Positions 25,321-33,477 of a DNA stretch of 64,000 bases are shown here, piece by piece. Source of the stretch: Hippea sp. KM1 (GTDB lineage: Bacteria; Campylobacterota_A; Desulfurellia; Desulfurellales; Hippeaceae); NCBI RefSeq assembly GCF_000526195.1, contig NZ_JAFP01000001.1, positions 186,001 through 250,000 of the forward strand, read 5' to 3'. Positions within the stretch are counted from its first letter, which is position 1. The number at the start of each line of letters is the position of its first letter. The notes below the pieces were generated by a model. The model did not search any database and was not told where the DNA came from. It saw nothing but the letters and a program-made list of their open reading frames with translations. The position numbers and the translations under genes are program-made.

Positions 25321-26731
25321 GCGATATGGATGGTGCCTTCGATATGAGGTATTTGGCATCGTCGCTTGAAAACTCAACGCCGATACCCGCAAAGGCCGAA
25401 CGGGTTTTGGAGTTGAGTATCTCATCAACCCCTCCAAATAGGTCAAAGTGCCTTAAGAGCCTGTATGTTAGCTGGAGTTTCAGATGGGCCCTTTTGTCCC
25501 TTATGTCGTTTGTATGGTTGAAGTCAAAGACATCTAAGCTTGCCTTGAGCTGATCGTTTAACATGTAGTAATCCGCCCCAAATCCGAAGGTGGATTCCAT
25601 TATGCCGCCCCTTAAAACGATGTTGTAATAGCGCTTTCCGATCATTGCGATAAATCTGGCTTTTGTGTCGTCGTGGGATGGGTCTGTTGTGTTTTTGTAA
25701 TCCTTCTCAGACACGACACCCACCCTGTAAAACTTATCCGGCATTGTGTATATGTCTGCATACACATAACCCTTGCTGTATGAATCCCTGAAATTTGCCT
25801 CGTTGGCTGCGTATATATTCAGGGCTATCTGGTCGCCCCTTGTTAGGTATGTCTTTATGCTTTTGAGTGTGTCGTTGAGGTTATTGTAAACATCCTCATC
25901 GTTTACGAGTTTGCCCAGGGTGCCCTTGCCGCTGTCTATCTTTTTGGTGATGCTTTCTATGTATCGTGAGGCGTTGTCTATGTTGTTATATAGGTCATCA
26001 TCCACAAGTAGCTTGCCCAAACTGCCCTTGCCCTGCCTTAGGTTGGCGCTTAAGAGGTAAACATTCTCAAGCGTCTCGTTGAGCTTGTTCATCGCCTGTT
26101 TTGCATTCTCTATAGCCAGCCTTACATCCTGCCTGTTTTCCTTCAATATCTGGGCTAAGGTCTCCATCGATGTGTTGAAGTTATCTATGGCCGATTTTAT
26201 GGCGTTTCTATTCTCATCGACCAATTCGTTTAGATGCTGTGATAAGACCCTGATTTCTTTTAATGCTTCGGCGATGTTTTGCCTGTTCTGGTTGTTGAAT
26301 ACCTTGTTTATGTTTGTAATGAGCGTCCCTAAATCTGTTGGTGATACAGTGCTTGCTATGTAATCGCCGTTTGATAGGTATTGACTGGAGTTTCCGAATT
26401 TTATCTGCAGGTATTTCTCACCCAATAGACTCTTGCTCTTTATTATGGCTATTGAGTCTTTGGGTATTTTGTATTGCTTGTAAATACTTAAGACCACGAC
26501 GGCCTTGCCGTCCTTTAGCCCTATGTTTTTTATGTATCCGACATCAACGCCCGCCACCTTGACCTTGGTGTTTAGATCCAGACCCGATACATCCCTGAAG
26601 GTTGCATAGATGGTGTATGTGGGTTTCTTGTTTAGGTTTAGTTTGCCCATCTGTGTTGTAAGCCAAGTCAGAACACCCAAAACCAACAATATAAACAGAC
26701 CAACAATAACCTCTGCTTTTCTATTACCCAT
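25313..26731 (-). CDS. mlaD: MCE/MlaD-family lipid transport protein with long C-terminal beta-rich extension
   Basis: 472 residues, against 183 in E. coli MlaD. One membrane helix (residues about 8-25) anchors it in the inner membrane, then comes an MCE domain (about 38-115, with VSGLDLNTKVKVAGVDVG and SLLGEKYLQIKFG). A long helical region (about 140-300) carries two repeats of GKGSLGKLLVDDDLYNN / GKGTLGKLVNDEDVYNN. The last 150 residues alternate polar and hydrophobic positions with many Tyr, Phe and Gly, like outer-membrane beta strands. It overlaps mlaF by 8 bases. Role: substrate-handling part of a phospholipid transporter. Confidence 0.85.
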   Translation of the reverse strand: MGNRKAEVIVGLFILLVLGVLTWLTTQMGKLNLNKKPTYTIYATFRDVSGLDLNTKVKVAGVDVGYIKNIGLKDGKAVVVLSIYKQYKIPKDSIAIIKSKSLLGEKYLQIKFGNSSQYLSNGDYIASTVSPTDLGTLITNINKVFNNQNRQNIAEALKEIRVLSQHLNELVDENRNAIKSAIDNFNTSMETLAQILKENRQDVRLAIENAKQAMNKLNETLENVYLLSANLRQGKGSLGKLLVDDDLYNNIDNASRYIESITKKIDSGKGTLGKLVNDEDVYNNLNDTLKSIKTYLTRGDQIALNIYAANEANFRDSYSKGYVYADIYTMPDKFYRVGVVSEKDYKNTTDPSHDDTKARFIAMIGKRYYNIVLRGGIMESTFGFGADYYMLNDQLKASLDVFDFNHTNDIRDKRAHLKLQLTYRLLRHFDLFGGVDEILNSKTRSAFAGIGVEFSSDDAKYLISKAPSISPK

Positions 26732-27470
26732 CTTCTTCTCCTGTGAAATAACTTTCCAGAAATTCCCTTACCACGGGGTTTTTTGAGTTTATGATCGTTT
26801 GTTTGTCTCCAAATTCCATAATTTTACCCTCATGCAGAAAGCCTATCCTGTCGGCTATCTTGAATGTTAAAGAGAGGTCGTGGCTGATTATAAAACAGGT
26901 GGTCGATAGTTTCTGCTGCATCTGCTTTATCAGTTTTGCTATCGCCATGGATGTGATGGGGTCCAGGCCTGTTGTGGGCTCATCGAAGAATATGACCTTG
27001 GGTTTGGTTATGATAGCCCTTGCAAGCCCCACCCTCTTTCTCATACCTCCAGATAGTTCAGATGGTATCTTATGCTCTATGTTTTCTAAATTTACCAGCC
27101 TCAATGTCTCCTTTACAGCCTCTTTTAACTGCTTCTTTCCCCTTATAAGTTTATGCTCAATAACGGGAAAAGCAACATTTTCAAAAACATTTAAGGAATC
27201 AAACAGTGCCGCATCCTGAAACAGGACACCGAAATTCAACCTGACAGCCTTTAATTCCCTTTCGGATAGTTTTGTTATATCTTTATCCTCAAACATGATT
27301 TTGCCTTCATCGGGCCTTAAAAGCCCTATCAGGTGTTTTAAAAGCACGCTTTTGCCTGCTCCGCTTTTGCCTATGATAACCGTTATCTTGCCCCTCTCTA
27401 TGGTCAGGTTTAGGCCATCAAGCACCCGTTGGGTGCCAAAGCTCTTTGTCAGATTCTCAGCCCTTATCAT
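26724..27470 (-). CDS. mlaF: Lipid ABC transporter ATPase, MlaF family
   Basis: 248 residues. Walker A is GKSGAGKSVLLKHLIGL, the signature LSGGMRKRVGLARAI with its SGGM-x-KR form is typical of MlaF/Mkl ATPases, and Walker B is IFFDEPTTGLDP. It powers the MlaE permease. The start lies 2 bases after mlaE and the end overlaps mlaD. Confidence 0.93.
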   Translation of the reverse strand: MIRAENLTKSFGTQRVLDGLNLTIERGKITVIIGKSGAGKSVLLKHLIGLLRPDEGKIMFEDKDITKLSERELKAVRLNFGVLFQDAALFDSLNVFENVAFPVIEHKLIRGKKQLKEAVKETLRLVNLENIEHKIPSELSGGMRKRVGLARAIITKPKVIFFDEPTTGLDPITSMAIAKLIKQMQQKLSTTCFIISHDLSLTFKIADRIGFLHEGKIMEFGDKQTIINSKNPVVREFLESYFTGEEDG

Positions 27471-27472
27471 AA

Positions 27473-28237
27473 CTAAAACAGGAACGCCGTTAAGAAGTAA
27501 TCGGCCACAAGGACAGAAATACTTGCTGCCACCACGGCCTTTGTTGTCGATATACCCACACCCTTTGAGCCGCCCCTGGTCTCAAGCCCCATATAACAAC
27601 CGATGAGCGATATAATTAGACCGAACACGGCGGCCTTAATCAATCCGTATGTTAGATCCGTTGTTTCTATGTAAATTTGTATGTTCTTTGTGTATGTTGT
27701 GGGGTTTAGCCCCAATATGTTAATGCCCACTATGTATCCGCCTATGTTTCCTATGGCGTTTGATAGGCTTACCAGGGCTGGCAGCATAACCGTTGTTGCT
27801 ATAACCCTCGGCGCCACAAGGAAGTTTATGGGGTTTACAGCCATGACCTCTAAGGCGTCTATCTGCTGTGTCACCCTCATGGTGCCAAGCTCTGCTGCCA
27901 TAGCCGACACATTCCTTGCAACGATCATCAATGCCGTTAAAACGGGTGATAGCTCCCTGCCCAGCGAGACGGCAACGGTGTATCCTATCATGCTCTCTGC
28001 CCCGAATTTGTGGAATCCGTGATAGATCTGCAAAACCTCGACCATGCCGACAAACATCGAGGTTAGTGCCACAATGAGGGTGGATTTTACGCCTATAAAA
28101 TACATCTGCTCTGCTGTTAAATGGAGTCTCGGTTTCTCAAATAGCGATTTTATGGTGGATACAAAGAGGATGAACACACCGCCCATCTCCCGTATGAGGT
28201 CTATGGTAAACCTGCCAATAGCGGCAATCATCTCCAT
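27473..28237 (-). CDS. mlaE: Lipid ABC transporter permease, MlaE family
   Basis: About 254 residues with five or more membrane segments. Family landmarks are VSLGRELSPVLTALMIVARNVSA read in parts, MRVTQQIDALEVMAVNP and the conserved ELGTM. ATG at 28237 overlaps the alr stop as TGATG; a GTG just before it is an alternative. With mlaF and mlaD it forms an inner-membrane lipid transporter. No mlaC or mlaB gene follows here. Confidence 0.92.
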   Translation of the reverse strand: MEMIAAIGRFTIDLIREMGGVFILFVSTIKSLFEKPRLHLTAEQMYFIGVKSTLIVALTSMFVGMVEVLQIYHGFHKFGAESMIGYTVAVSLGRELSPVLTALMIVARNVSAMAAELGTMRVTQQIDALEVMAVNPINFLVAPRVIATTVMLPALVSLSNAIGNIGGYIVGINILGLNPTTYTKNIQIYIETTDLTYGLIKAAVFGLIISLIGCYMGLETRGGSKGVGISTTKAVVAASISVLVADYFLTAFLF

Positions 28238-29358
28238 CACTGTTTATAGACCCTCTTTACCCTTATGCTTTTGCCAATATTTGTCAATATCTCATACGCT
28301 ATGGTGCCTGCCTTTTTAGCAAGCTCGTCTGCCGTTATGCTGAGCCCGTTCTGCTGGCCCAATATTACCACATCGTCTGAGACCTTAGCGTCTATATCGC
28401 TTAAATCACACATAAACATATCCATACAAATAGTCCCTATGGATCTTGAAAACTGCCCATTTACCAGGCATCTAAACCTATTGGATATAGTGCGGGGGAG
28501 TCCGTCTGCATAGCCAAACGCCACCACGCCCACCCTCATATCCTTTTCTGCCACAAAGGTTCTCGAATAGCTTATCCCTTCACCCTTCTTAAGAATGTGT
28601 ATGTTAATCAGTTGTGATTGTATCTCTAAAACAGGCTTTAGGTCAATAATTTTTTTCAACGGCTCCGATGGTGCATACCCATACATGGCAAGACCCGGCC
28701 TTACGCAGTTTAGATGTGTCTCCTTTGATGATAGTATAGCCCCTGAGTTGGCTATGTGGGTGAGTCTTGGATATATGCCATAATCGTTGAATAGCGATAC
28801 TATGTCTTTGAACCTTTTTAGCTGGAGCCTTGTCCAGTCTGCGTCTGATTCTGAGTCGCTGAAGTGCGACATCAATCCGTCTATCTTTAGGTATTTTGAG
28901 TTTTTCCTGCACAGCTCTATGGCCTTTTGAACCTCCTCCTCCCTTATGCCAAGCCTGGCCATACCCGTATCAAACTTCAGATGGAGTTTTATGGTTATGG
29001 AGTTGTTTTTTGCATGCTCTATGAGCCTTTCTAAGAGGAAGATGTTGTGGGCCACGGGCGTTATGTTGAACTCAAGCATCGTGTTTATATCGAAGGAATC
29101 CAGACAGCTCATGGCTAATATGGGTTTCTTTATGCCCCTCTTTCTTAGCATAGCGCCTTCTTTTATGTGGGCTATGCCTAAATAGGCCACATTGGGATAG
29201 ATCGATAGCTCCTTTGCTATCCTGATGATGCCGTGTCCGTAAGCATCAGCCTTTATCACGGGTATTATGCTTGTGTTTTTGCCCACAAATTCGCTTATCT
29301 TTTGAAAGTTGTGGTGAAGGTTATCTAAATGGACAATTGATCTGCTGTGAAAGTTCAT
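28237..29358 (-). CDS. alr: Alanine racemase
   Basis: PLP enzyme making D-alanine for peptidoglycan. 373 residues. The PLP lysine is in VIKADAYGHG near residue 37. MCMDMFMCDLSDI carries the second catalytic region, and FGYADGLPR and NSGAILSS are also typical. First gene of the minus-strand alr-mlaEFD unit, divergent from the glycosylase gene with a 70-base gap. Confidence 0.95.
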   Translation of the reverse strand: MNFHSRSIVHLDNLHHNFQKISEFVGKNTSIIPVIKADAYGHGIIRIAKELSIYPNVAYLGIAHIKEGAMLRKRGIKKPILAMSCLDSFDINTMLEFNITPVAHNIFLLERLIEHAKNNSITIKLHLKFDTGMARLGIREEEVQKAIELCRKNSKYLKIDGLMSHFSDSESDADWTRLQLKRFKDIVSLFNDYGIYPRLTHIANSGAILSSKETHLNCVRPGLAMYGYAPSEPLKKIIDLKPVLEIQSQLINIHILKKGEGISYSRTFVAEKDMRVGVVAFGYADGLPRTISNRFRCLVNGQFSRSIGTICMDMFMCDLSDIDAKVSDDVVILGQQNGLSITADELAKKAGTIAYEILTNIGKSIRVKRVYKQ

Positions 29359-29392
29359 CTTTATACCCCGTATGCAGTATACACAAAAAGGC

Positions 29393-29421
29393 CTTTAAGG
29401 TATAGAGGTTTTTTGTATAAT
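29393..29421 (+). promoter_or_regulatory. Promoter of the glycosylase-coaE pair
   Basis: A perfect TATAAT at 29416-29421 with CTTTAA 17 bases upstream as a weak -35. The coding region starts about 8 bases after the -10, so the leader is very short or the true start is the TTG at 29441. Confidence 0.5.
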
Positions 29422-29428
29422 TGGGGTT

Positions 29429-30058
29429 GTGAGGGGTGTGTTGATTGATATTTTTCATAGGCTCTTGGATAGGTATTCGAATCAGAACTGGTGGCCTGCA
29501 GATACCAAGGATGAGATCGTTATAGGTGCCGTTTTGACCCAGAATACCGCATGGCGTAATGTTGAAAGGGCCATAGAAAACCTAAAAAGGTCTAATCTCT
29601 GCTCGTTGGATGGTATAAACAGTGCAGACATTGATGTGTTGAAGGAGAACATAAAGCCTGCGGGTTTCTTCAACCAGAAGGCCTCCTATCTGAAAAACAT
29701 AGCCGCCTTCTTTTGTCAGCACGGTGGTTTTGATGGACTAAATAGGCTTGATACGGCCAGGCTTAGAAAGATGCTTTTGTCGGTTAAGGGTATCGGCAAG
29801 GAGACGGCCGACTCTATACTGCTTTATGTCTTTGATAGGCCTATATTTGTGGTTGATGCCTATACAAAGAGGTTGCTAAAAAGACACGGCATTGCCCATG
29901 AGGCAGAATATGACCAGATACAGAGGATCTTTATGGAGAATTTGCCTTGCGATGTTGGGCTGTTTAAGGAGTATCACGCATTGATTGTGCGCAACGCCAA
30001 GGAGTTCTGCAAAACCAGACCAGACTGCAGCGGTTGTCCGTTGGAGGGGTTGTTGTGA
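29429..30058 (+). CDS. Endonuclease III-like DNA glycosylase, probably MagIII type
   Basis: 209 residues, HhH-GPD fold. The helix-hairpin-helix is SVKGIGKETADSI (K120 to I129) and the catalytic aspartate is Asp143 in VVDAYTKR. The lysine that gives endonuclease III its strand-cutting activity is a glutamate here (GKET instead of GRKT), so a monofunctional glycosylase such as a 3-methyladenine glycosylase is expected. The C-terminal cluster has only three cysteines (CKTRPDCSGC). The GTG at 29429 is used; GTG 29438 or TTG 29441 are alternatives. Overlaps coaE. Confidence 0.8.
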   Translation: MRGVLIDIFHRLLDRYSNQNWWPADTKDEIVIGAVLTQNTAWRNVERAIENLKRSNLCSLDGINSADIDVLKENIKPAGFFNQKASYLKNIAAFFCQHGGFDGLNRLDTARLRKMLLSVKGIGKETADSILLYVFDRPIFVVDAYTKRLLKRHGIAHEAEYDQIQRIFMENLPCDVGLFKEYHALIVRNAKEFCKTRPDCSGCPLEGLL

Positions 30059-30663
30059 AGTTTATAGGGTTAACGGGCTCTATTGCCACGGGTAAATCCT
30101 TTGTAGGTGCTATGTTTGGTCAGCTTGGTTGTTATGTAATTGATGCCGATGAGCTTGCCCATGGTGTTTATGCCAAGGGCGAGAAGGCCTATTTTGAAAT
30201 AATCAAGGCATTTGGCGATGGCGTGCTGGATGAGGAGGGTAATATAGACAGAAAAAAACTTGGCCGAATTGTTCTTAAGGATAGAGAAAAACTAAGACTC
30301 CTTGAGGGCATTGTTCATCCCCAGATTGAAAAGAAGAGAAAGGAATTACTCGATGAGATAGAAAAAAGGGATAAAAATGCCATAGTTATATATGATGTGC
30401 CGCTGTTGTTTGAGAAAAACTTGGCCTCGCTGTTTGATTGTGTGATCGTTGTCTGGGCTGATGAGGATACCCAGCTTAAGCGCCTCATGCAGCGCAACGG
30501 CTTATCCAAGGAAGAGGCCCTAAAGAGGATAAGGCTTCAGATGCCTGTGGATGAGAAGAAGAGATTGGCAGATATTGTTATAGACAACTCAGACGGCATA
30601 GAAAGGACAAAGGCTCAGGTTTTGGCTGTTTTTGAGAAGATAAAAAACGGCCATATCTGCTAA
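30055..30663 (+). CDS. coaE: Dephospho-CoA kinase
   Basis: Last step of coenzyme A synthesis. 202 residues. The P-loop is GLTGSIATGKS, with DADELAH as the CoA-site aspartate and YDVPLLFE as the LID-side motif. GTG at 30055 overlaps the previous stop (GTGA) and is 5 bases after GGAGGGG (30043-30049), which decides the start. Confidence 0.95.
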   Translation: MKFIGLTGSIATGKSFVGAMFGQLGCYVIDADELAHGVYAKGEKAYFEIIKAFGDGVLDEEGNIDRKKLGRIVLKDREKLRLLEGIVHPQIEKKRKELLDEIEKRDKNAIVIYDVPLLFEKNLASLFDCVIVVWADEDTQLKRLMQRNGLSKEEALKRIRLQMPVDEKKRLADIVIDNSDGIERTKAQVLAVFEKIKNGHIC

Positions 30664-30666
30664 TAA

Positions 30667-30696
30667 GTTGCAATTGCAACTAAATCTTTGTATAAT
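30667..30696 (+). promoter_or_regulatory. Promoter with a 14-base palindrome over the -35 box
   Basis: GTTGCAATTGCAAC (30667-30680) is a perfect palindrome that contains the -35 TTGCAA (30668-30673). TATAAT is at 30691-30696 with a 17-base spacer. The gene start is 30 bases further. Overlap of operator and -35 suggests a repressor site. Confidence 0.65.
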
Positions 30697-30726
30697 CCAA
30701 CCTAAGCAATAGTTAAAGGACTAAGG

Positions 30727-31611
30727 ATGAGTTTTGTTGCTCTAAGTTTTGTTATATTCTCAGCCCTTATGCACGCCTCATACAACTTCCTCTATAAACG
30801 CAGCAAACTTAAAATTATATACCTCTGGAGCATGTTTGCCTTCTCCATAATCGTAATGTCTGCATATTCATTGTTGTTTGGTGGGGGTGCAATCTTTCAT
30901 AATTTAAGCTCAAAAACGCTTATACTTGCAGCCCTGGCCGCCATTTTCTTTACGCTCTATCAGGTATATACGGGTAAGGCCTATGCTATGGCAGAGGGCG
31001 ATCTTTCTGTTGTTTATCCGCTGAGTATTACCGCCCCTTTGTATATACCGTTTCTTGCATATGTCTTGATAGGCGAAAAGATTACTGTGATTACATTTAC
31101 AGGGATAGCCTTAGCCTTGGTTGGGACATACCTGTTGCAGTTGAATGTGCCTTTGAGCCAGTTGAGGTTTAAAAAGATCGATCTAAAGAAGAAACACATT
31201 CGCTATGCCGCCTTTGCCGGGTTTATATATTCATTCGGCGCTGTTGTGGATAAGATCGGTGTGGGCAAAAAGGAGTTTTTTATCTATACATACTGGGTTG
31301 TGGTGTTTATGTTTATCTATATGAGCCTAAACATACTCCGTAATCGGATTTTAAGAAAAGAGGTGTTTTACTGCGTATCCAGATCAATGGGTTTGGTTAT
31401 TGCAGGCGGTGTGTTTTTGACCCTATCGTTTTTAAGCTATAGGTATGCTATGCAGCTTGCCTGTGTATCTGCAACGGCTGGCGCAAGACAGATAAGTTCA
31501 CTATTTGGGGTCTTGATGGGTATATTCATACTCAAGGAGCCCTATGGCTCTTTGAGGTTCTTTGCCACGCTTTTGGTTGTCTTGGGCGTTATATTGATCA
31601 AGATCGGTTGA
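30727..31611 (+). CDS. EamA/DMT-family transporter
   Basis: 294 residues, hydrophobic, with about ten membrane helices in two halves. The first half ends AYAMAEGDLSVVYPLSITAP followed by a helix with YVLIGEKIT; the second ends ISSLFGVLMGIFILKEPYGS. These paired patterns define the EamA family of drug/metabolite exporters and importers. The substrate is unknown. It has its own promoter with a palindrome and is followed by an independent gene. Confidence 0.85.
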   Translation: MSFVALSFVIFSALMHASYNFLYKRSKLKIIYLWSMFAFSIIVMSAYSLLFGGGAIFHNLSSKTLILAALAAIFFTLYQVYTGKAYAMAEGDLSVVYPLSITAPLYIPFLAYVLIGEKITVITFTGIALALVGTYLLQLNVPLSQLRFKKIDLKKKHIRYAAFAGFIYSFGAVVDKIGVGKKEFFIYTYWVVVFMFIYMSLNILRNRILRKEVFYCVSRSMGLVIAGGVFLTLSFLSYRYAMQLACVSATAGARQISSLFGVLMGIFILKEPYGSLRFFATLLVVLGVILIKIG

Positions 31612-31618
31612 TTTCTGT

Positions 31619-31646
31619 TTGAAGAAATTCTATTGCTTTGTATAAT
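31619..31646 (+). promoter_or_regulatory. Promoter of the Crp/Fnr-family regulator
   Basis: TTGAAG (31619-31624), a 16-base spacer and a perfect TATAAT (31641-31646), 20 bases before the ATG. Confidence 0.65.
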
Positions 31647-31665
31647 TACACCCTAAGGGGGTAAG

Positions 31666-32334
31666 ATGGGTGAAATAGGAGCTTTTTTAAAAGAGATAGA
31701 TATATTCAACAATTTTAAGCAGATAGAAGATATAGAGAAGCGGGTTAGAATAAAACATTACTCAAAGAACGAGATAGTTTATCTTGAAGGCGATATTGTT
31801 GATAGGTTTATGATACTAAAGAGCGGCAAGATAGAGGTTTACAGGGATGATGAAAGCGGCAAGAAGTTGACCTTGTGGTATATAAGACCAAAGGAGCCGT
31901 TCTGCCTTGCCGCATATGTCTTGGGAAGGGCCGTTTCTAACATCAAGTCGGTGGACAGATCGACGGTGTATTACATAAACCGCAGGGATATGGAGTCGAT
32001 TTTAAAGAAATATCCCGAACTATACCCCAGGATACTCCACCATGTATCCGAGAGGCTTTCTGCAAAGGCCAACATACTCCACAGGGTCGCCCTGGGTAAT
32101 GCAAAGAAGAGGATCTATGAGGTTTTGATGGATGAGAATTACATCCTCAGCGATAAGGACGGCAATATCATACCGTTAACCCAGAATGAGATTGCATCCC
32201 TAAGCGGCGTGTGCAGGGAGACGGTCTGCAGGGTGCTCTCAGAGCTCAGAAAAAACGGTATATTGGATATACACCAAAGGCAGATAGTTTTAAAGGATTT
32301 GAAGAAGTTGGAGTACTATTGCGACTCCAACTGA
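31666..32334 (+). CDS. Crp/Fnr-family transcriptional regulator
   Basis: 222 residues: cyclic-nucleotide-type sensor barrel (about 20-110), long dimer helix, then winged helix (about 150-215). The recognition helix reads RETVCR near residues 184-189, keeping the Arg-Glu-xx-xx-Arg that lets E. coli CRP read TGTGA. The sensor lacks the usual cAMP-binding glycine-glutamate-arginine pattern and has no Fnr-type N-terminal cysteine cluster, so the signal is unknown. A perfect CRP-type site lies just after its stop, in front of the rhodanese-reductase operon, which it probably activates. Confidence 0.9.
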   Translation: MGEIGAFLKEIDIFNNFKQIEDIEKRVRIKHYSKNEIVYLEGDIVDRFMILKSGKIEVYRDDESGKKLTLWYIRPKEPFCLAAYVLGRAVSNIKSVDRSTVYYINRRDMESILKKYPELYPRILHHVSERLSAKANILHRVALGNAKKRIYEVLMDENYILSDKDGNIIPLTQNEIASLSGVCRETVCRVLSELRKNGILDIHQRQIVLKDLKKLEYYCDSN

Positions 32335-32340
32335 CCCTCC

Positions 32341-32356
32341 TGTGATGTAAATCACA
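32341..32356 (+). promoter_or_regulatory. Perfect CRP-type operator before the sulfur reductase operon
   Basis: TGTGATGTAAATCACA is a perfect TGTGA-N6-TCACA palindrome. A TATAAA at 32376-32381 would set the transcription start near 32388, putting the operator centre about 40 bases upstream, the class II activator position. The ribosome site AAGGAGGTGG and ATG follow at 32419. Confidence 0.8.
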
Positions 32357-32418
32357 TACAAAACCATAGTTTAGATATAAAATCACCCTGAAAACTAAAC
32401 CTGTAAGGAGGTGGTGTT

Positions 32419-32868
32419 ATGAAAAAGTTTTATGCTTCCGTGGCAATGGCGGTGGTTATAGCTTTTGGTGGCTATAACGCTCAAGCTGGAACCCCTGTTT
32501 CAAAGAGGAAGATGGAGATTGCCAAGCAGCATATCCAGCAGGTCAGCGTTCAAGAGGCAGCCAACATGAAAGGTGCTATCTTTGTTGATGTCAGGAGCCT
32601 GCCAGAGTATAAGGCGGGGCATGTTCCTGGAGCTGTTTGGGCACCCAGGGGATTGTTGGATTTTAAGGCCTTGAAGTGGTTCCCCGACAAGACAAAGACA
32701 TACATAGTTTACTGCAAGACCGGTGGAAGGGGCTCAATCTCCACATACGACATGGTTCAGCTGGGATACAAGGCCTATAACCTGAAGGGTGGATTCTTGG
32801 CCTGGAAGAAGGCCGGTGAGCCTATAGAGAAGGGTGCACCAAAAGGTATGGGCAAGGGTGTAAAGTAA
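32419..32868 (+). CDS. Periplasmic single-domain rhodanese, Sud-like sulfur carrier
   Basis: 149 residues. The Sec signal peptide ends at AQA (residue 23). One rhodanese domain follows, with the active cysteine Cys99 in YCKTGGRGS. In Wolinella, the periplasmic rhodanese Sud binds polysulfide sulfur and hands it to polysulfide reductase. Being first gene of a Psr-like operon with a strong ribosome site suggests the same role here; this is inference from context. A terminator-like hairpin follows its stop, which would allow higher expression than the rest. Confidence 0.87.
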   Translation: MKKFYASVAMAVVIAFGGYNAQAGTPVSKRKMEIAKQHIQQVSVQEAANMKGAIFVDVRSLPEYKAGHVPGAVWAPRGLLDFKALKWFPDKTKTYIVYCKTGGRGSISTYDMVQLGYKAYNLKGGFLAWKKAGEPIEKGAPKGMGKGVK

Positions 32869-32874
32869 GCGGGT

Positions 32875-33477
32875 ATGGATAGACCGAACACAAGCCCTTC
32901 TTTCTTGGCTGGAAGAAGGGCTTTTTCTTTAGATGTAAAAGGGCTATCGGTGGCGTTGGGCCTGTGTGCCGATCTGCTTTTTTATCCTGATGAGGATATC
33001 AGGCAGGATTTGAAGAATCTGTTTGGGTTGGTGAACATTTCCACAGAAGAGGTGGAAGGGTTGTTGGAAGGTTTGAGTTTGGAGGATCTGCAGGCCCATT
33101 ACATAGCCCTGTTTGATGTAAACAGGGAGAGTATCCAGTGTGTCCCTTATGAATCTTGGTGGCAAAAGGGGCGCCTGATGGGTGATGTTGCGATTGAGCT
33201 GAAGGATTTTTATAGATCATGCGGCTTTGATTTTAATGAAGATGAGTTCAAGATGCCTGCAGACCATGTTTCATTGCAGATCGCCTTTATCTGTCGGCTT
33301 TTGGATGAAGGTATGGTTGATGAGGCCTGCTTTATGATTAACAAGCATACCGACTGGATAGGCAGGCTTTATAGCTGCGTTGAGCAAAGGAGCAAGATTT
33401 ATGGTAAACTGCTTCGTATCACCCTTGATCTTATAAACGATATAAAAGAGGGGGAACTATGTCGGAGGGAATCTTAA
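32875..33477 (+). CDS. TorD-family chaperone for the molybdoenzyme
   Basis: 200 residues from ATG 32875. All-helical TorD/DmsD family: LCADLLFYPDEDIRQDL at the first helix and the hallmark MPADHVSLQIAFICRLL. Such proteins bind the Tat signal and help insert the molybdenum cofactor. A perfect terminator hairpin lies inside the first 20 codons, so translation may really start at GTG 32950, which has AAAAGGG (32937-32943) before it and would shorten the protein to 175 residues; TTG 32905 is a third option. Overlaps the next gene by 19 bases. Confidence 0.82.
   Translation: MDRPNTSPSFLAGRRAFSLDVKGLSVALGLCADLLFYPDEDIRQDLKNLFGLVNISTEEVEGLLEGLSLEDLQAHYIALFDVNRESIQCVPYESWWQKGRLMGDVAIELKDFYRSCGFDFNEDEFKMPADHVSLQIAFICRLLDEGMVDEACFMINKHTDWIGRLYSCVEQRSKIYGKLLRITLDLINDIKEGELCRRES
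32892..32930 (+). terminator. Intrinsic terminator hairpin at the rhodanese-torD junction
   Basis: AAGCCCTTCTT (32892-32902) and AAGAAGGGCTT (32913-32923) pair perfectly over 11 bases around a 10-base loop, and TTTCTTT follows directly. It lies 24 bases after the rhodanese stop. It would cut transcription after the rhodanese gene in a fraction of transcripts. Confidence 0.75.
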
